Shown piece by piece: positions 15,218 through 22,505 of a stretch of 36,405 nucleotides of DNA (position 1 is its first letter; each line of letters starts with the position of its first letter). This DNA comes from an uncultured Bacilli bacterium (GTDB taxonomy: Bacteria; Bacillota_I; Bacilli_A; RF39; UBA660). The position numbers were made by a program, and so were the translations under genes. The stretch spans positions 1 to 36,405 of the forward strand of contig CALVIV010000012.1 of the NCBI GenBank assembly GCA_944331935.1, read 5' to 3'. Under the pieces are notes generated by a model. It was not told the DNA's origin and made no database searches. It saw only the letters and a program-made list of their open reading frames with translations.

Positions 15218-15760
15218 ATGAAAAATCTAGATCTAAGAACCATGATGTTTTTATTCATCACTGGCGCTACAATCGAAAAGAAAAAGGAATACACAATGCA
15301 AAGAGTTAATCCGAATGTTGTTTATATATTTAGTAATTATGATGAATATAAATCATATTTTGAAAAATATATAGACGATGTTAAACCTGATGTAATAAAC
15401 TTAGCCATTTATACTAAATCAAAAAATGGTGAAATTATTGCATTAAAAGGTTTATGCGACCACATTATTACTAAATCAACATTTAAAACTAACAATTTAG
15501 ATTTAACTCCTAAACAAATTAATGATATCCATGAAAGAGGAAAAATAACACCTCTCGAAAAGGTAGAAGAATGGGAAAAATTTAATATTTGTGCACCTGG
15601 AGATGCAATCGGTTCTGCAAAAGATAGATGTTATTATTTCCAAAATGACTGTCATCAATGTTTAATACACTATGCTTCTCAAAAAGCAGAATATGATAAA
15701 ACCGAATTTGAAATAGTGAATTCATTTAGTAAGAAAAAACAATTTAATATTAAAAAATAG
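15218..15760 (+). CDS. Unknown protein with C-terminal Cys cluster, first gene of accessory cluster
   Basis: I do not recognise this protein. 180 residues from ATG 15218 (TTGGAGAG upstream); ATG 15296 with AAGGA is an alternative that would drop a hydrophobic 26-residue opening. The C-terminal part has CAPGD, RCYYF, NDCHQC and LIHYASQKAEYD, a C-x(n)-C-x3-C-x2-C arrangement (about residues 128-152) that could bind zinc or an iron-sulfur cluster. The middle is ordinary soluble sequence. It follows tRNA-Thr and precedes a radical SAM gene, which could make it a partner or substrate, but that is speculation. No clear promoter; TATAAT-like hexamers occur near 15155-15170. Confidence 0.6.
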   Translation: MKNLDLRTMMFLFITGATIEKKKEYTMQRVNPNVVYIFSNYDEYKSYFEKYIDDVKPDVINLAIYTKSKNGEIIALKGLCDHIITKSTFKTNNLDLTPKQINDIHERGKITPLEKVEEWEKFNICAPGDAIGSAKDRCYYFQNDCHQCLIHYASQKAEYDKTEFEIVNSFSKKKQFNIKK

Positions 15761-15821
15761 TTATTATATTAATGCAATAAAAGTTATAGCTAATCCCCTA
15801 TATAGCACAGATTAATATCAA

Positions 15822-15886
15822 ACTCAAGCTTTTTGTTTCGAGTTTTAATATACTTAAATCTATGATAAAATACTTATAGAAATTAA
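15822..15886 (+). repeat. 65-bp perfect direct repeat, copy 1, promoter module of the radical SAM gene
   Basis: Identical to 16796-16860. It begins with the imperfect palindrome CTCAAGCTTTTTGTTTCGAG and holds TTTTAA (15843-15848), a 17-base spacer and TAAAAT (15866-15871). The radical SAM ATG is 25 bases after the repeat. Confidence 0.9.
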
Positions 15887-15910
15887 ATTATATATGAGGA
15901 GATATAGTAT

Positions 15911-16756
15911 ATGAAAAATATATGTTATGAAAGTACTAGCAAATGTTTGTTAGCATGTCCATATTGTATTTCAAGTGATAATGGAACATTAATTCAAGAT
16001 AATTATCAAGAAATAATTAATTTTATAGGTAAACTTCGTCCAGAGAGAATTGTAATTGGAGGTGGAGAACCTCTATTAGACACATTATTAAAAGAAAAAA
16101 TACAGCTAATTATTAATAAATATAAAGAAAATAACGAAATGCCTTACATCTCTTTATCAACTAGTGGTGCTTGCAAAATTAGTGAAGAAATGTGGGATTT
16201 TTTTAAAGATAGAATACAATGTTTTGATATTAGTATACCATCTCTTAATTCAAATACATACAAATTGATGAGAGGAAAAGATTTTCTAGAACAAGCCTTA
16301 ATAAATACTAAAAAAGCTGTAGAACATGGTTTAAACGTTAGAATAAGTATTGTTATGACAAAACAAAATAAAAATGAATTACAGGATATTTTGATGTTTG
16401 CAGAAAAAATTAATGTTAACTCTGTTAGAGTTGGAAGATATTTTCCATTTAGAAATGCTAATAATGTTAGAGATATTTATGAGTTAGATGAAACAGAAGT
16501 AATGCAGATAATACAAGATATTAATAATGGGAAATATAATGATATTTACACTAAAAAAATAATTCCCCCTATTAAAACATTAGATATGATGAATGGTTAT
16601 TTAAATGTAGATTTTAATGGAGAATTATTCATACCTACCGAATATGGAAAACAAATAATTGGTAATGTAAATGAAATAAATATAACGGAATTAGATAATT
16701 CATTAAATGAAGCACAACAAAAAATATTTATCAAAGCAAAAGAGATTATTAAATAA
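15911..16756 (+). CDS. Radical SAM protein
   Basis: 281 residues. Cys12, Cys16 and Cys19 form the CX3CX2C cluster site (CLLACPYC); IGGGEPL near residue 57 is the SAM-binding GGEP motif; later blocks SLSTSGA and DISIPSLN fit a TIM-barrel radical SAM core. No auxiliary-cluster (SPASM) Cys set is visible at the C-terminus, so it is a minimal enzyme whose substrate cannot be named. GAGGAG precedes the ATG. It is driven by copy 1 of the 65-bp promoter repeat, and the next gene (PLC-like) by copy 2, so the two are co-regulated although separately initiated. Confidence 0.88.
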   Translation: MKNICYESTSKCLLACPYCISSDNGTLIQDNYQEIINFIGKLRPERIVIGGGEPLLDTLLKEKIQLIINKYKENNEMPYISLSTSGACKISEEMWDFFKDRIQCFDISIPSLNSNTYKLMRGKDFLEQALINTKKAVEHGLNVRISIVMTKQNKNELQDILMFAEKINVNSVRVGRYFPFRNANNVRDIYELDETEVMQIIQDINNGKYNDIYTKKIIPPIKTLDMMNGYLNVDFNGELFIPTEYGKQIIGNVNEINITELDNSLNEAQQKIFIKAKEIIK

Positions 16757-16795
16757 ACCTATTATGCTTTTTTTCTTTTGTACAATACTACTATT

Positions 16796-16860
16796 ACTCA
16801 AGCTTTTTGTTTCGAGTTTTAATATACTTAAATCTATGATAAAATACTTATAGAAATTAA
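16796..16860 (+). repeat. 65-bp perfect direct repeat, copy 2, promoter module of the PLC-like gene
   Basis: Identical to 15822-15886, 974 bases apart. The -10 TAAAAT is at 16840-16845. Sequence differs immediately outside the repeat on both sides. Confidence 0.9.
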
Positions 16861-16887
16861 TTTGTCTCATTTAGAAAGAGTGATATT

Positions 16888-17445
16888 ATGGCTTCTGCTA
16901 CAATTCATCTAGCTATCGCTAAAAAATATTTAGAAAATCATAAAGAATTAAATTATGAAAAAGTAATTGCTGGTACTCTTTATCCAGATGCAACAAAAGA
17001 TAGTGAAAAAACACATTATACTGAGGCATATCGTGGTAAAGATAATCTAAGCCATGTACGTAGTAAAGTAAATTTATATAAATTTTTGAACGAGAATAAA
17101 AGTCTAGATGATTTTAAAATAGGATGGTTTTTACACTTAGTAACGGATTATTTGTTTTTTGAAGAATGCTTCACAGAAGAATATTTACTAAATACTAGTT
17201 ATAATGATTTTTGTAGAGATTTATATTTTGCTTACGACCATTTAAATCTTTATTTAACGCAGAAATATCGTATTAGCAAAGATGATTATAAAGATTATCC
17301 AAGCGAGTATTATCAAGGACTTCCTTATGAAAAATGTATTTTATCAAAAGAGACAGTCGATGCATTTATTAATAGAGTTTCTAATATTAATTTAGATAAA
17401 TATATTAAAAAAATACAAAAAAAGCAAGGCAATATAAAACCATAA
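16888..17445 (+). CDS. Zinc-dependent phospholipase C-like small hydrolase
   Basis: 185 residues opening MASATIHLAIAKKYL, followed by GTLYPDA, KTHYTEAYRG and GWFLHLVTDYLFFEE. His and Asp at these places match the metal-binding layout of the PF00882-type zinc-PLC fold. It shares its plan and its MAS-x-x-IH opening with the 280-residue protein at 9180-10022, and both genes are near a radical SAM gene. There is no signal peptide, so a cytoplasmic metal-dependent phosphoesterase is the likeliest reading. AAAGAGTGAT precedes the ATG. The DUF1835-like gene follows 26 bases later, probably in the same transcript. Confidence 0.65.
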   Translation: MASATIHLAIAKKYLENHKELNYEKVIAGTLYPDATKDSEKTHYTEAYRGKDNLSHVRSKVNLYKFLNENKSLDDFKIGWFLHLVTDYLFFEECFTEEYLLNTSYNDFCRDLYFAYDHLNLYLTQKYRISKDDYKDYPSEYYQGLPYEKCILSKETVDAFINRVSNINLDKYIKKIQKKQGNIKP

Positions 17446-17471
17446 AAATATAAAAAGGTAGTGATAATAAT

Positions 17472-18233
17472 ATGAAAATAATTGATATTTGTGAAAACTT
17501 TTCAGCTTTGGGGTGTTTAAAGCAATATTATGAAAAGAATAACATAAAAGATTATATGTTTTATGCACTTGAAATGTATCTATCAATAGGAGATATAAAA
17601 AATAATCGTTTAGACTTTCTTAAAAAGCTTCATAAAAAATGTTTTGGCTATAATTATACTTATAACTATAATGAAGTATTAAAAGAAATATTAAATAACA
17701 TCACAAACGATATAGTAATTAGAATTTGGTCTTCTAAGAAAAATGATGATGACTATATGCTATTACTATTTCTATGTAACTTTTTAAAAGATAAGATAAA
17801 CACAATTAATGTTGTTTTCTCCAGTGATTATAATGAATTACAATATAGCATTAACTTCTTAGATTATAAAAAAGTTAATGATGTATTAAAATATGAAAAA
17901 ACTTTATCTAAAGATGAAATTGAAACTTATGCTAAAGAGTGGAATAAATTGGTTGAAATTAATAGTGAATTAAGGACATTAGAAAATGGCAAAGTTAAAA
18001 GCAAAAAATATTCTGACTACTATGATATTATATTAAGCATTTTAAAAGAAATAACACCTTGCAAGATAGCAAATTTAATTGGTGAATGTATGGCAAAAGA
18101 AGTCCTTAATGATGCCAGAGATTTTGTTTATTTATATTTAATTGACCAATTAATTGACTTAAATAAAATTAAAATAGTTGAAAAAGGAACAAGGCACTTT
18201 GTAGATACAATTTCTTTAAACTCATTAAAATAA
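17472..18233 (+). CDS. DUF1835/DUF3658-like protein of unknown function
   Basis: 253 residues. The layout resembles DUF1835-DUF3658 proteins: an N-terminal IIDICENFSALGCLKQYY-type strand-loop-helix, VIRIWSSKKNDDDYMLLLF near residue 80, a central KEWNKLVEINSELRTLENGK and a C-terminal helical part DFVYLYLIDQLIDLNKIKIVEKG. The function of that family is not known. AAGGTAGTGAT precedes the ATG, and it probably shares the transcript of the PLC-like gene. It is the last gene of the accessory cluster; the next feature is a promoter and short RNA. Confidence 0.6.
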   Translation: MKIIDICENFSALGCLKQYYEKNNIKDYMFYALEMYLSIGDIKNNRLDFLKKLHKKCFGYNYTYNYNEVLKEILNNITNDIVIRIWSSKKNDDDYMLLLFLCNFLKDKINTINVVFSSDYNELQYSINFLDYKKVNDVLKYEKTLSKDEIETYAKEWNKLVEINSELRTLENGKVKSKKYSDYYDIILSILKEITPCKIANLIGECMAKEVLNDARDFVYLYLIDQLIDLNKIKIVEKGTRHFVDTISLNSLK

Positions 18234-18286
18234 TTATAACTTAAATTTTAAAAAAATACATGAATAATTAAGAAAATGTTGGTTAT

Positions 18287-18367
18287 TATAATAGTGTACA
18301 TAAATAATATGTACAACACCAGGAAGTCTTACTACTGGTCTAAAGAGCTTTAAGCTCTTTTCTTTTT
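18287..18367 (+). ncRNA. Short structured RNA or attenuator leader with operator palindrome at its start
   Basis: TATAAT (18287-18292) is followed by the palindrome TGTACATA-N5-TATGTACA (18295-18315), which overlaps the predicted start of transcription. Then come a hairpin ACCAG/CTGGT (18318-18322, 18335-18339) and a terminator AAAGAGC/GCTCTTT (18342-18348, 18354-18360) with a T-rich tail to 18367. The transcript would be about 70 bases. It could be an independent small RNA or an attenuated leader of the surface-protein gene 85 bases on. I could not match it to a known riboswitch. Confidence 0.5.
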
Positions 18368-18452
18368 GCCAATAATTACCCTCATAATTAGACAAATTTC
18401 TTGCATATTTTCTATTAAGATAACAAAGACTAATAGTGGAAAGGAGGAAAAA

Positions 18453-19202
18453 ATGAAAAAGATTAGTAAAATTTTATTACTATTTGTTTTAACTATTACA
18501 TTATGCACTACTCTAAACGTTAAGGCTGCAACTAGTAAGACCGTTAATAACCAGGCAGAACTAAAAGATGCTTTAAACGATAGTAATATTTCAACTATTA
18601 TTCTTGGTAGTGATATTGAAACAACTGAGAAAATTAATATCCTAAGAGATGTTACTATTGATGGTAATAATAAGACTATCAAGTATGTAGGAACATTTGG
18701 TTCTAGTAATAGTAGTGATAATACCGTTTGGGGAGGAATATATGTATTACAAGTTTATAAGAGTAATGTAACTTTAAAAAATATTAAACTAACTGGTGGT
18801 AATGCAGGACTTCTTATAAATGGTGGACATGCTACATTTGTAGGTAAAATTGATGTTTCCGGTAACGGATTTGGTGGTATTGAACTAGGTAAAGGTAGTG
18901 GAGTTACAGAAGCTCCTAAACTAACCTTAACAGATGATGCCGAGATTATTAATACAACTGAAAGCACTGACAAACCAACACTATGGGTTCCAGATGATAC
19001 AACAGGTGCAGTTGTAGAAATAGGTAATACCGAATTTGAATTAAGCCCCGGTGAAGAACTAACTCTTGATGAAATAAACGAATTAGAAGAATCTCTTGAA
19101 AACCCTGAAACAAGTGACCCACTATTATTAAATATCTTCTTCTTATCAATCTTTGTTATTTTATCAAGTTATGCTTTTAATAAGATTCTAAATAAAGAAT
19201 AA
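18453..19202 (+). CDS. Secreted, sortase-anchored surface protein with beta-helix-like repeats
   Basis: 249 residues from ATG 18453, which has GGAAAGGAGG upstream; an in-frame ATG at 18366 is in the preceding terminator and is not used. It has a signal peptide (KK, hydrophobic core, cleavage near VKA-ATS). Residues 30-190 hold strand-turn repeats (ISTIILGSDIET, VTIDGNNKTIKY, VTLKNIKLTGGNAG, GGIELGKGSG) like right-handed beta-helix proteins. The C-terminus has NPETS (217-221), a hydrophobic stretch and a basic end NKILNKE, which is a class B sortase sorting signal. The convergent next gene is a class B sortase, so it is the likely enzyme for this substrate. The ligand is unknown. Confidence 0.8.
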   Translation: MKKISKILLLFVLTITLCTTLNVKAATSKTVNNQAELKDALNDSNISTIILGSDIETTEKINILRDVTIDGNNKTIKYVGTFGSSNSSDNTVWGGIYVLQVYKSNVTLKNIKLTGGNAGLLINGGHATFVGKIDVSGNGFGGIELGKGSGVTEAPKLTLTDDAEIINTTESTDKPTLWVPDDTTGAVVEIGNTEFELSPGEELTLDEINELEESLENPETSDPLLLNIFFLSIFVILSSYAFNKILNKE

Positions 19203-19204
19203 GA

Positions 19205-19230
19205 GAAACTAGCTAGTTTCTTCTTTTTTT
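19205..19230. terminator. Shared terminator between surface protein and sortase genes
   Basis: Perfect palindrome AGAAACTAGCTAGTTTCT followed on plus by TCTTTTTT. The sortase stop codon lies inside it, so the convergent genes share it. Confidence 0.75.
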
Positions 19231-19901
19231 AACAATTTGGCATGAACTACTACTCTTTTACCAAAGTTATCTTTACAAGTAGAAAGAGTTAATATTTTGT
19301 CACTTGTATTTACATCAGTCTTAAAATTATAAATGCTTCTTTTCATAACAGTCTCTAGAAACTCTTTAAAATATTTATTATTACTAAAATAAGTCTTAAT
19401 GTAATAACTTTCTTTATCTATAGTATAAACACTAAATATTTTAAATGTCATTATACTTTTAGGAGTAGTTATTGTTATATAATATTTATCTTTATTACTA
19501 AGCTTTTCTTCATTTAATAAATTATTCAAACTACCAAACATACTATTATCAAGTCTTCCATGACCATAAATAATATTATTCTTTGCTAAATTATCTAAAT
19601 CATTACGATAATCTAAAAAAATAGAACCAATCTCACTTTTCTCTTTTGTATAAGTATGATTTAAATAATAACTATTATTATTAGTCTTTACAACAGGATA
19701 ACTTACTTTAGTATTATCAACTTCAATATAGCCAACTACATCTGAGTTAATTTCTTTTAACTTTTCAAAATCATACCCTGCTATTCTTTCCTTAAATTCT
19801 AAATCTTTTTTATAACTATAATAATAACTAGTAATATTATAAATCAACACAATAATAACAATGCTACTAATTATAAAAACTATATACCATTTTCTTTTCA
19901 T
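19209..19901 (-). CDS. srtB: Class B sortase
   Basis: 230 residues from ATG 19901, with AAGGTGAT upstream (TTG 19919 is in frame but lies before that site). It has an N-terminal membrane anchor (residues 5-24), then the sortase domain. Catalytic His114 (NIIYGHG), Cys209 (LSTC) and Arg216 (GKRVVVHA) are all present, and SDVVGYIEVDNTKVSYPVV is typical of class B. Sortase B cleaves NPxT-type signals and links the protein to peptidoglycan on the outer face of the membrane. The neighbour's NPETS signal fits. Only one candidate substrate is in the window. Confidence 0.92.
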   Translation of the reverse strand: MKRKWYIVFIISSIVIIVLIYNITSYYYSYKKDLEFKERIAGYDFEKLKEINSDVVGYIEVDNTKVSYPVVKTNNNSYYLNHTYTKEKSEIGSIFLDYRNDLDNLAKNNIIYGHGRLDNSMFGSLNNLLNEEKLSNKDKYYITITTPKSIMTFKIFSVYTIDKESYYIKTYFSNNKYFKEFLETVMKRSIYNFKTDVNTSDKILTLSTCKDNFGKRVVVHAKLLKKEETS

Positions 19902-19987
19902 CACTAAATCACCTTCCAAATATCCATTATTATTATTTGATAAAATATGTCATATTATGTAAAAGTTTAAGTTTTTTTACTATTCGC

Positions 19988-20016
19988 TTTAATAAAATAT
20001 ATTTTTAAGATATAAT
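19988..20016 (+). promoter_or_regulatory. Promoter of the 20050 gene
   Basis: TTTAAT (19988-19993), 17-base spacer, TATAAT (20011-20016). The -35 is weak. Confidence 0.5.
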
Positions 20017-20049
20017 TTACTTATAATAATATTGGTGAGGAGGATCTTT

Positions 20050-21333
20050 ATGAAGAAAAAGAAAATTATTGTTACAATAGTAATTATTGTAGCGGTAGGA
20101 TTATTATTAGCAGGAGGTATTTTACTATATCAAAATTATTCTAATAAAAATAGAATAGTAACATCGTTCAACGATTTGAAAACATCTTTAACAAAAACAT
20201 TTAATCTTGATGAGAAAGCTACTAATACAAGCATTAAACAAACAGTAACAGGCTCTACTAAAATTAATATTAATCCAATATTTGGAAATAGTAGTGATGG
20301 AACTGATGTAATTATTGGTAACTTAAACAATAGTACCTTTAATTATGAATATCGTCTTGATACTGAATCTAAGAGAATGTATATGGATGGTTCGCTATTA
20401 TTAAACTCTACTGAACTATTAGGTCTTAACTTTTATCAAGCTGAAGATATTAGTTATGCCTTCTTAAGAAATATCTTTAATAAATATATTGTTATTGAAG
20501 ATAGTGATATCTTTACATATCTAGAAGAAAGTAAAAAAGCTACTGACGATATTAATTATATTTATGATAAGATAATTGAAAGTCTTGGTAGTAACATTAC
20601 TAATGATGATATTAAAGTAACAAATGTTGATGGAAAGAAAAAAATAAGTTTAGAACTTAATTCTAAAAGACTTAATGAGATTAGTAAAAATATCGTAAAT
20701 GACTTAAAGAAAGATGATAGAGCTAAAAAGATACTTGGTAGTAGTTTAGATGAATTAGATACATCTACATCTAGTAGTACAACTGATAATAATAATTATT
20801 TATACTATAGTATTTATCTAGAGAAAAATGATATTGTAACCTATGAATTTGGAGTTAAAGATAATACCGAAGATTATAGTATAGAATTTAATGATGGAAC
20901 TGAAAAAAGTTTTGTTATTAAAGAAGGAAATACTGAGAGTTTAAAAGCAACTATAGAAGAAAATAATGGTACTACTACTATTAATTTAAGCAGTAATAAT
21001 ACTAATATAGGTACTGTTACAATAAGTGATAATAATATTAGTTTTAATATAATCGATGAGTCATCAAATACTTCATTAAATGCTAATATAACTAGTGCTA
21101 CTGAAGGAAATGTTATAACAACTACCTTTAATATGGCTATATCTAATAGTGGTGTTAATATAGATTTATTAACATTAACTGATACTAAAACAGTAACAGA
21201 TGGTGTAGCAGATTTTTCTAATATTAATACTACTAATAATATTGATATAAATAGTCTAACAGAAACTGATATTACAAACATTCAAAACAATTTAATGACT
21301 ATTCTATATAACTTCATGGGAATTGCAATCTAA
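20050..21333 (+). CDS. Membrane-anchored extracytoplasmic protein of unknown function
   Basis: 427 residues from ATG 20050; GTGAGGAGG directly before is the ribosome site, so the in-frame TTG at 20032 is not the start. MKKKK and one membrane helix (IVTIVIIVAVGLLLAGGILLY) anchor it. The rest is a long outside domain, rich in Asn, Ser and Thr, with many short beta strands (SLKATIEENNGTTTINLSS, NTNIGTVTISDNNISFNII). Part of the N-terminal half resembles extracytoplasmic proteins of gut Firmicutes, but I cannot name a family. No sorting motif and no catalytic motif seen. It ends in a strong terminator shared with the convergent GNAT gene. Confidence 0.75.
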   Translation: MKKKKIIVTIVIIVAVGLLLAGGILLYQNYSNKNRIVTSFNDLKTSLTKTFNLDEKATNTSIKQTVTGSTKININPIFGNSSDGTDVIIGNLNNSTFNYEYRLDTESKRMYMDGSLLLNSTELLGLNFYQAEDISYAFLRNIFNKYIVIEDSDIFTYLEESKKATDDINYIYDKIIESLGSNITNDDIKVTNVDGKKKISLELNSKRLNEISKNIVNDLKKDDRAKKILGSSLDELDTSTSSSTTDNNNYLYYSIYLEKNDIVTYEFGVKDNTEDYSIEFNDGTEKSFVIKEGNTESLKATIEENNGTTTINLSSNNTNIGTVTISDNNISFNIIDESSNTSLNANITSATEGNVITTTFNMAISNSGVNIDLLTLTDTKTVTDGVADFSNINTTNNIDINSLTETDITNIQNNLMTILYNFMGIAI

Positions 21334-21336
21334 AAG

Positions 21337-21365
21337 AAAAGAAGCGAAAATGCTTCTTTTTATTT
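21337..21365. terminator. Bidirectional terminator
   Basis: Stem AAAAGAAGC/GCTTCTTTT (21337-21345, 21352-21360) with loop GAAAAT and a plus-strand T run. The GNAT stop lies in it. Confidence 0.85.
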
Positions 21366-21854
21366 GACTTTATATGAGTAAAAATATGATTTAGGATTTT
21401 TAATACCTTTATATTCTTTAGAACTCCATACACCACTAATAACAAAATTATTCTTTAAATAAAAGTTCTTTCCTTTCTCATTTAAACTAAATGAATATAG
21501 ATAAATATAATCAATATTATTATCCTTAGCATACCGCTTTATATAGTTTATCAAAGCAGTACCAATACCTTTATTTTGATAGCTTTTAGTAATTGCAATC
21601 TGTTTTATCTTTATATTATTTAAAGATAAATTAATATAAAACTCACATTCTTCATCAGGCGTAATATCTTCTTTAGATAAAGATGCATAACCTACTACTC
21701 TACTATCTATAAGTACTAATACTATCTTATCAGCTTCAGTTATATAATCATCATCTATTAAATAACCATTTGGATAAGCATTTTCTAGATGAATCCTATC
21801 AATAGCATCTTTATATTTATTAAAATCTCCTTTATATATAATTTCTATTTTCAT
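21360..21854 (-). CDS. GNAT-family N-acetyltransferase
   Basis: 164 residues, one GNAT fold. The acetyl-CoA pyrophosphate loop is QNKGIGTAL (about residues 112-120), preceded by the strand IKIKQIAI and followed by a C-terminal strand with YLYSFSLNEKGKNFYLKNNF. The substrate is unknown; the family acetylates amines on small molecules or proteins. It lies 12 bases after the Nudix gene and has no good ribosome site of its own, so it is probably translated from the Nudix message. Confidence 0.9.
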   Translation of the reverse strand: MKIEIIYKGDFNKYKDAIDRIHLENAYPNGYLIDDDYITEADKIVLVLIDSRVVGYASLSKEDITPDEECEFYINLSLNNIKIKQIAITKSYQNKGIGTALINYIKRYAKDNNIDYIYLYSFSLNEKGKNFYLKNNFVISGVWSSKEYKGIKNPKSYFYSYKVK

Positions 21855-21866
21855 AATAAGTATCTA

Positions 21867-22490
21867 TTACTTAACCTTCTTTTTTATATTAAATTCTTTG
21901 TTTAAAGTATACTCTTTTTGTAAATATCTATCAGTTTTAGATAATGCTATATAACTATTACTATCCATCAAAAAATTATTATCTAATAGTTCCAATGCTA
22001 AGTCATATGGTACTTCTATATATTTAATAAATTCTCCTTTATCTAGTTGTTGATCACTTACTTTCTTACAATTGAGAGCTAAATAAACATCTACTTTTGC
22101 TTTTATACTTCCAGGGTCTTGATAGTGATTACCAAGATATATTGTTTCATCTGCCATATAGCCTGTTTCTTCATCAAGTTCTCTAATACCTGCTTTTTTT
22201 CCGTCTTCACCAAACTCAAAGTAGCCAGCTGGAAATTCAATTAAGGAACCTTCTTCTGATAGCCCAATAGGTTGTATAACAAAAACAACTCTTCCTTCAT
22301 CAGTTATGGGAACAACCACACTAGCTCTTTTTTTATCTATAAATTCTCTAGTCTGTACCGTGCCATCTGGATAAATAAAAGATTGATTTTTTATCTTATA
22401 GAAACTTCCTCCTTCTTTTGGCGATGAACAAGGTATTGCTCTACAATAATTAAGTAATATATCAATCTCTTCTTTGGTATCTATTCTCAT
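21867..22490 (-). CDS. Nudix hydrolase (ADP-ribose pyrophosphatase-like)
   Basis: 207 residues. The Nudix box is complete: G-x5-E-x7-REL-x-EE-x-GY, from GYFEFGE to ELDEETGY (about residues 89-111). Nudix enzymes hydrolyse nucleoside diphosphates linked to another moiety, using Mg2+ held by the box Glu residues. The preceding IEFPAG and the long C-terminal half resemble ADP-ribose/ADP-sugar pyrophosphatases rather than MutT, though the substrate is not certain. AAAGGTG precedes ATG 22490. It lies 15 bases after the unknown 22506 gene and before GNAT, forming one operon. Confidence 0.9.
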   Translation of the reverse strand: MRIDTKEEIDILLNYCRAIPCSSPKEGGSFYKIKNQSFIYPDGTVQTREFIDKKRASVVVPITDEGRVVFVIQPIGLSEEGSLIEFPAGYFEFGEDGKKAGIRELDEETGYMADETIYLGNHYQDPGSIKAKVDVYLALNCKKVSDQQLDKGEFIKYIEVPYDLALELLDNNFLMDSNSYIALSKTDRYLQKEYTLNKEFNIKKKVK

Positions 22491-22505
22491 AATGTTACAC
22501 CTTTC

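Noticed and set aside
15043..15294. Minus-strand open frame of 83 codons
   Set aside because: It is antisense to tRNA-Thr and to the start of the next gene, a common artefact.
15032..18367. Accessory cluster directly after tRNA-Thr as a tRNA-integrated island
   Set aside because: No integrase and no second copy of the tRNA 3' end (CTTCCGGCACCA) was found in the window, so integration at the tRNA is not supported.
18366..18455. Upstream ATG 18366 extending the surface protein by 29 residues
   Set aside because: It lies in the tail of a terminator; GGAAAGGAGG and the signal peptide place the start at 18453.
20874..21281. Minus-strand 135-codon open frame
   Set aside because: Mirror of the Ser/Asn/Thr-rich plus-strand gene, giving an artificial Val/Leu/Ser-rich protein; no ribosome site.
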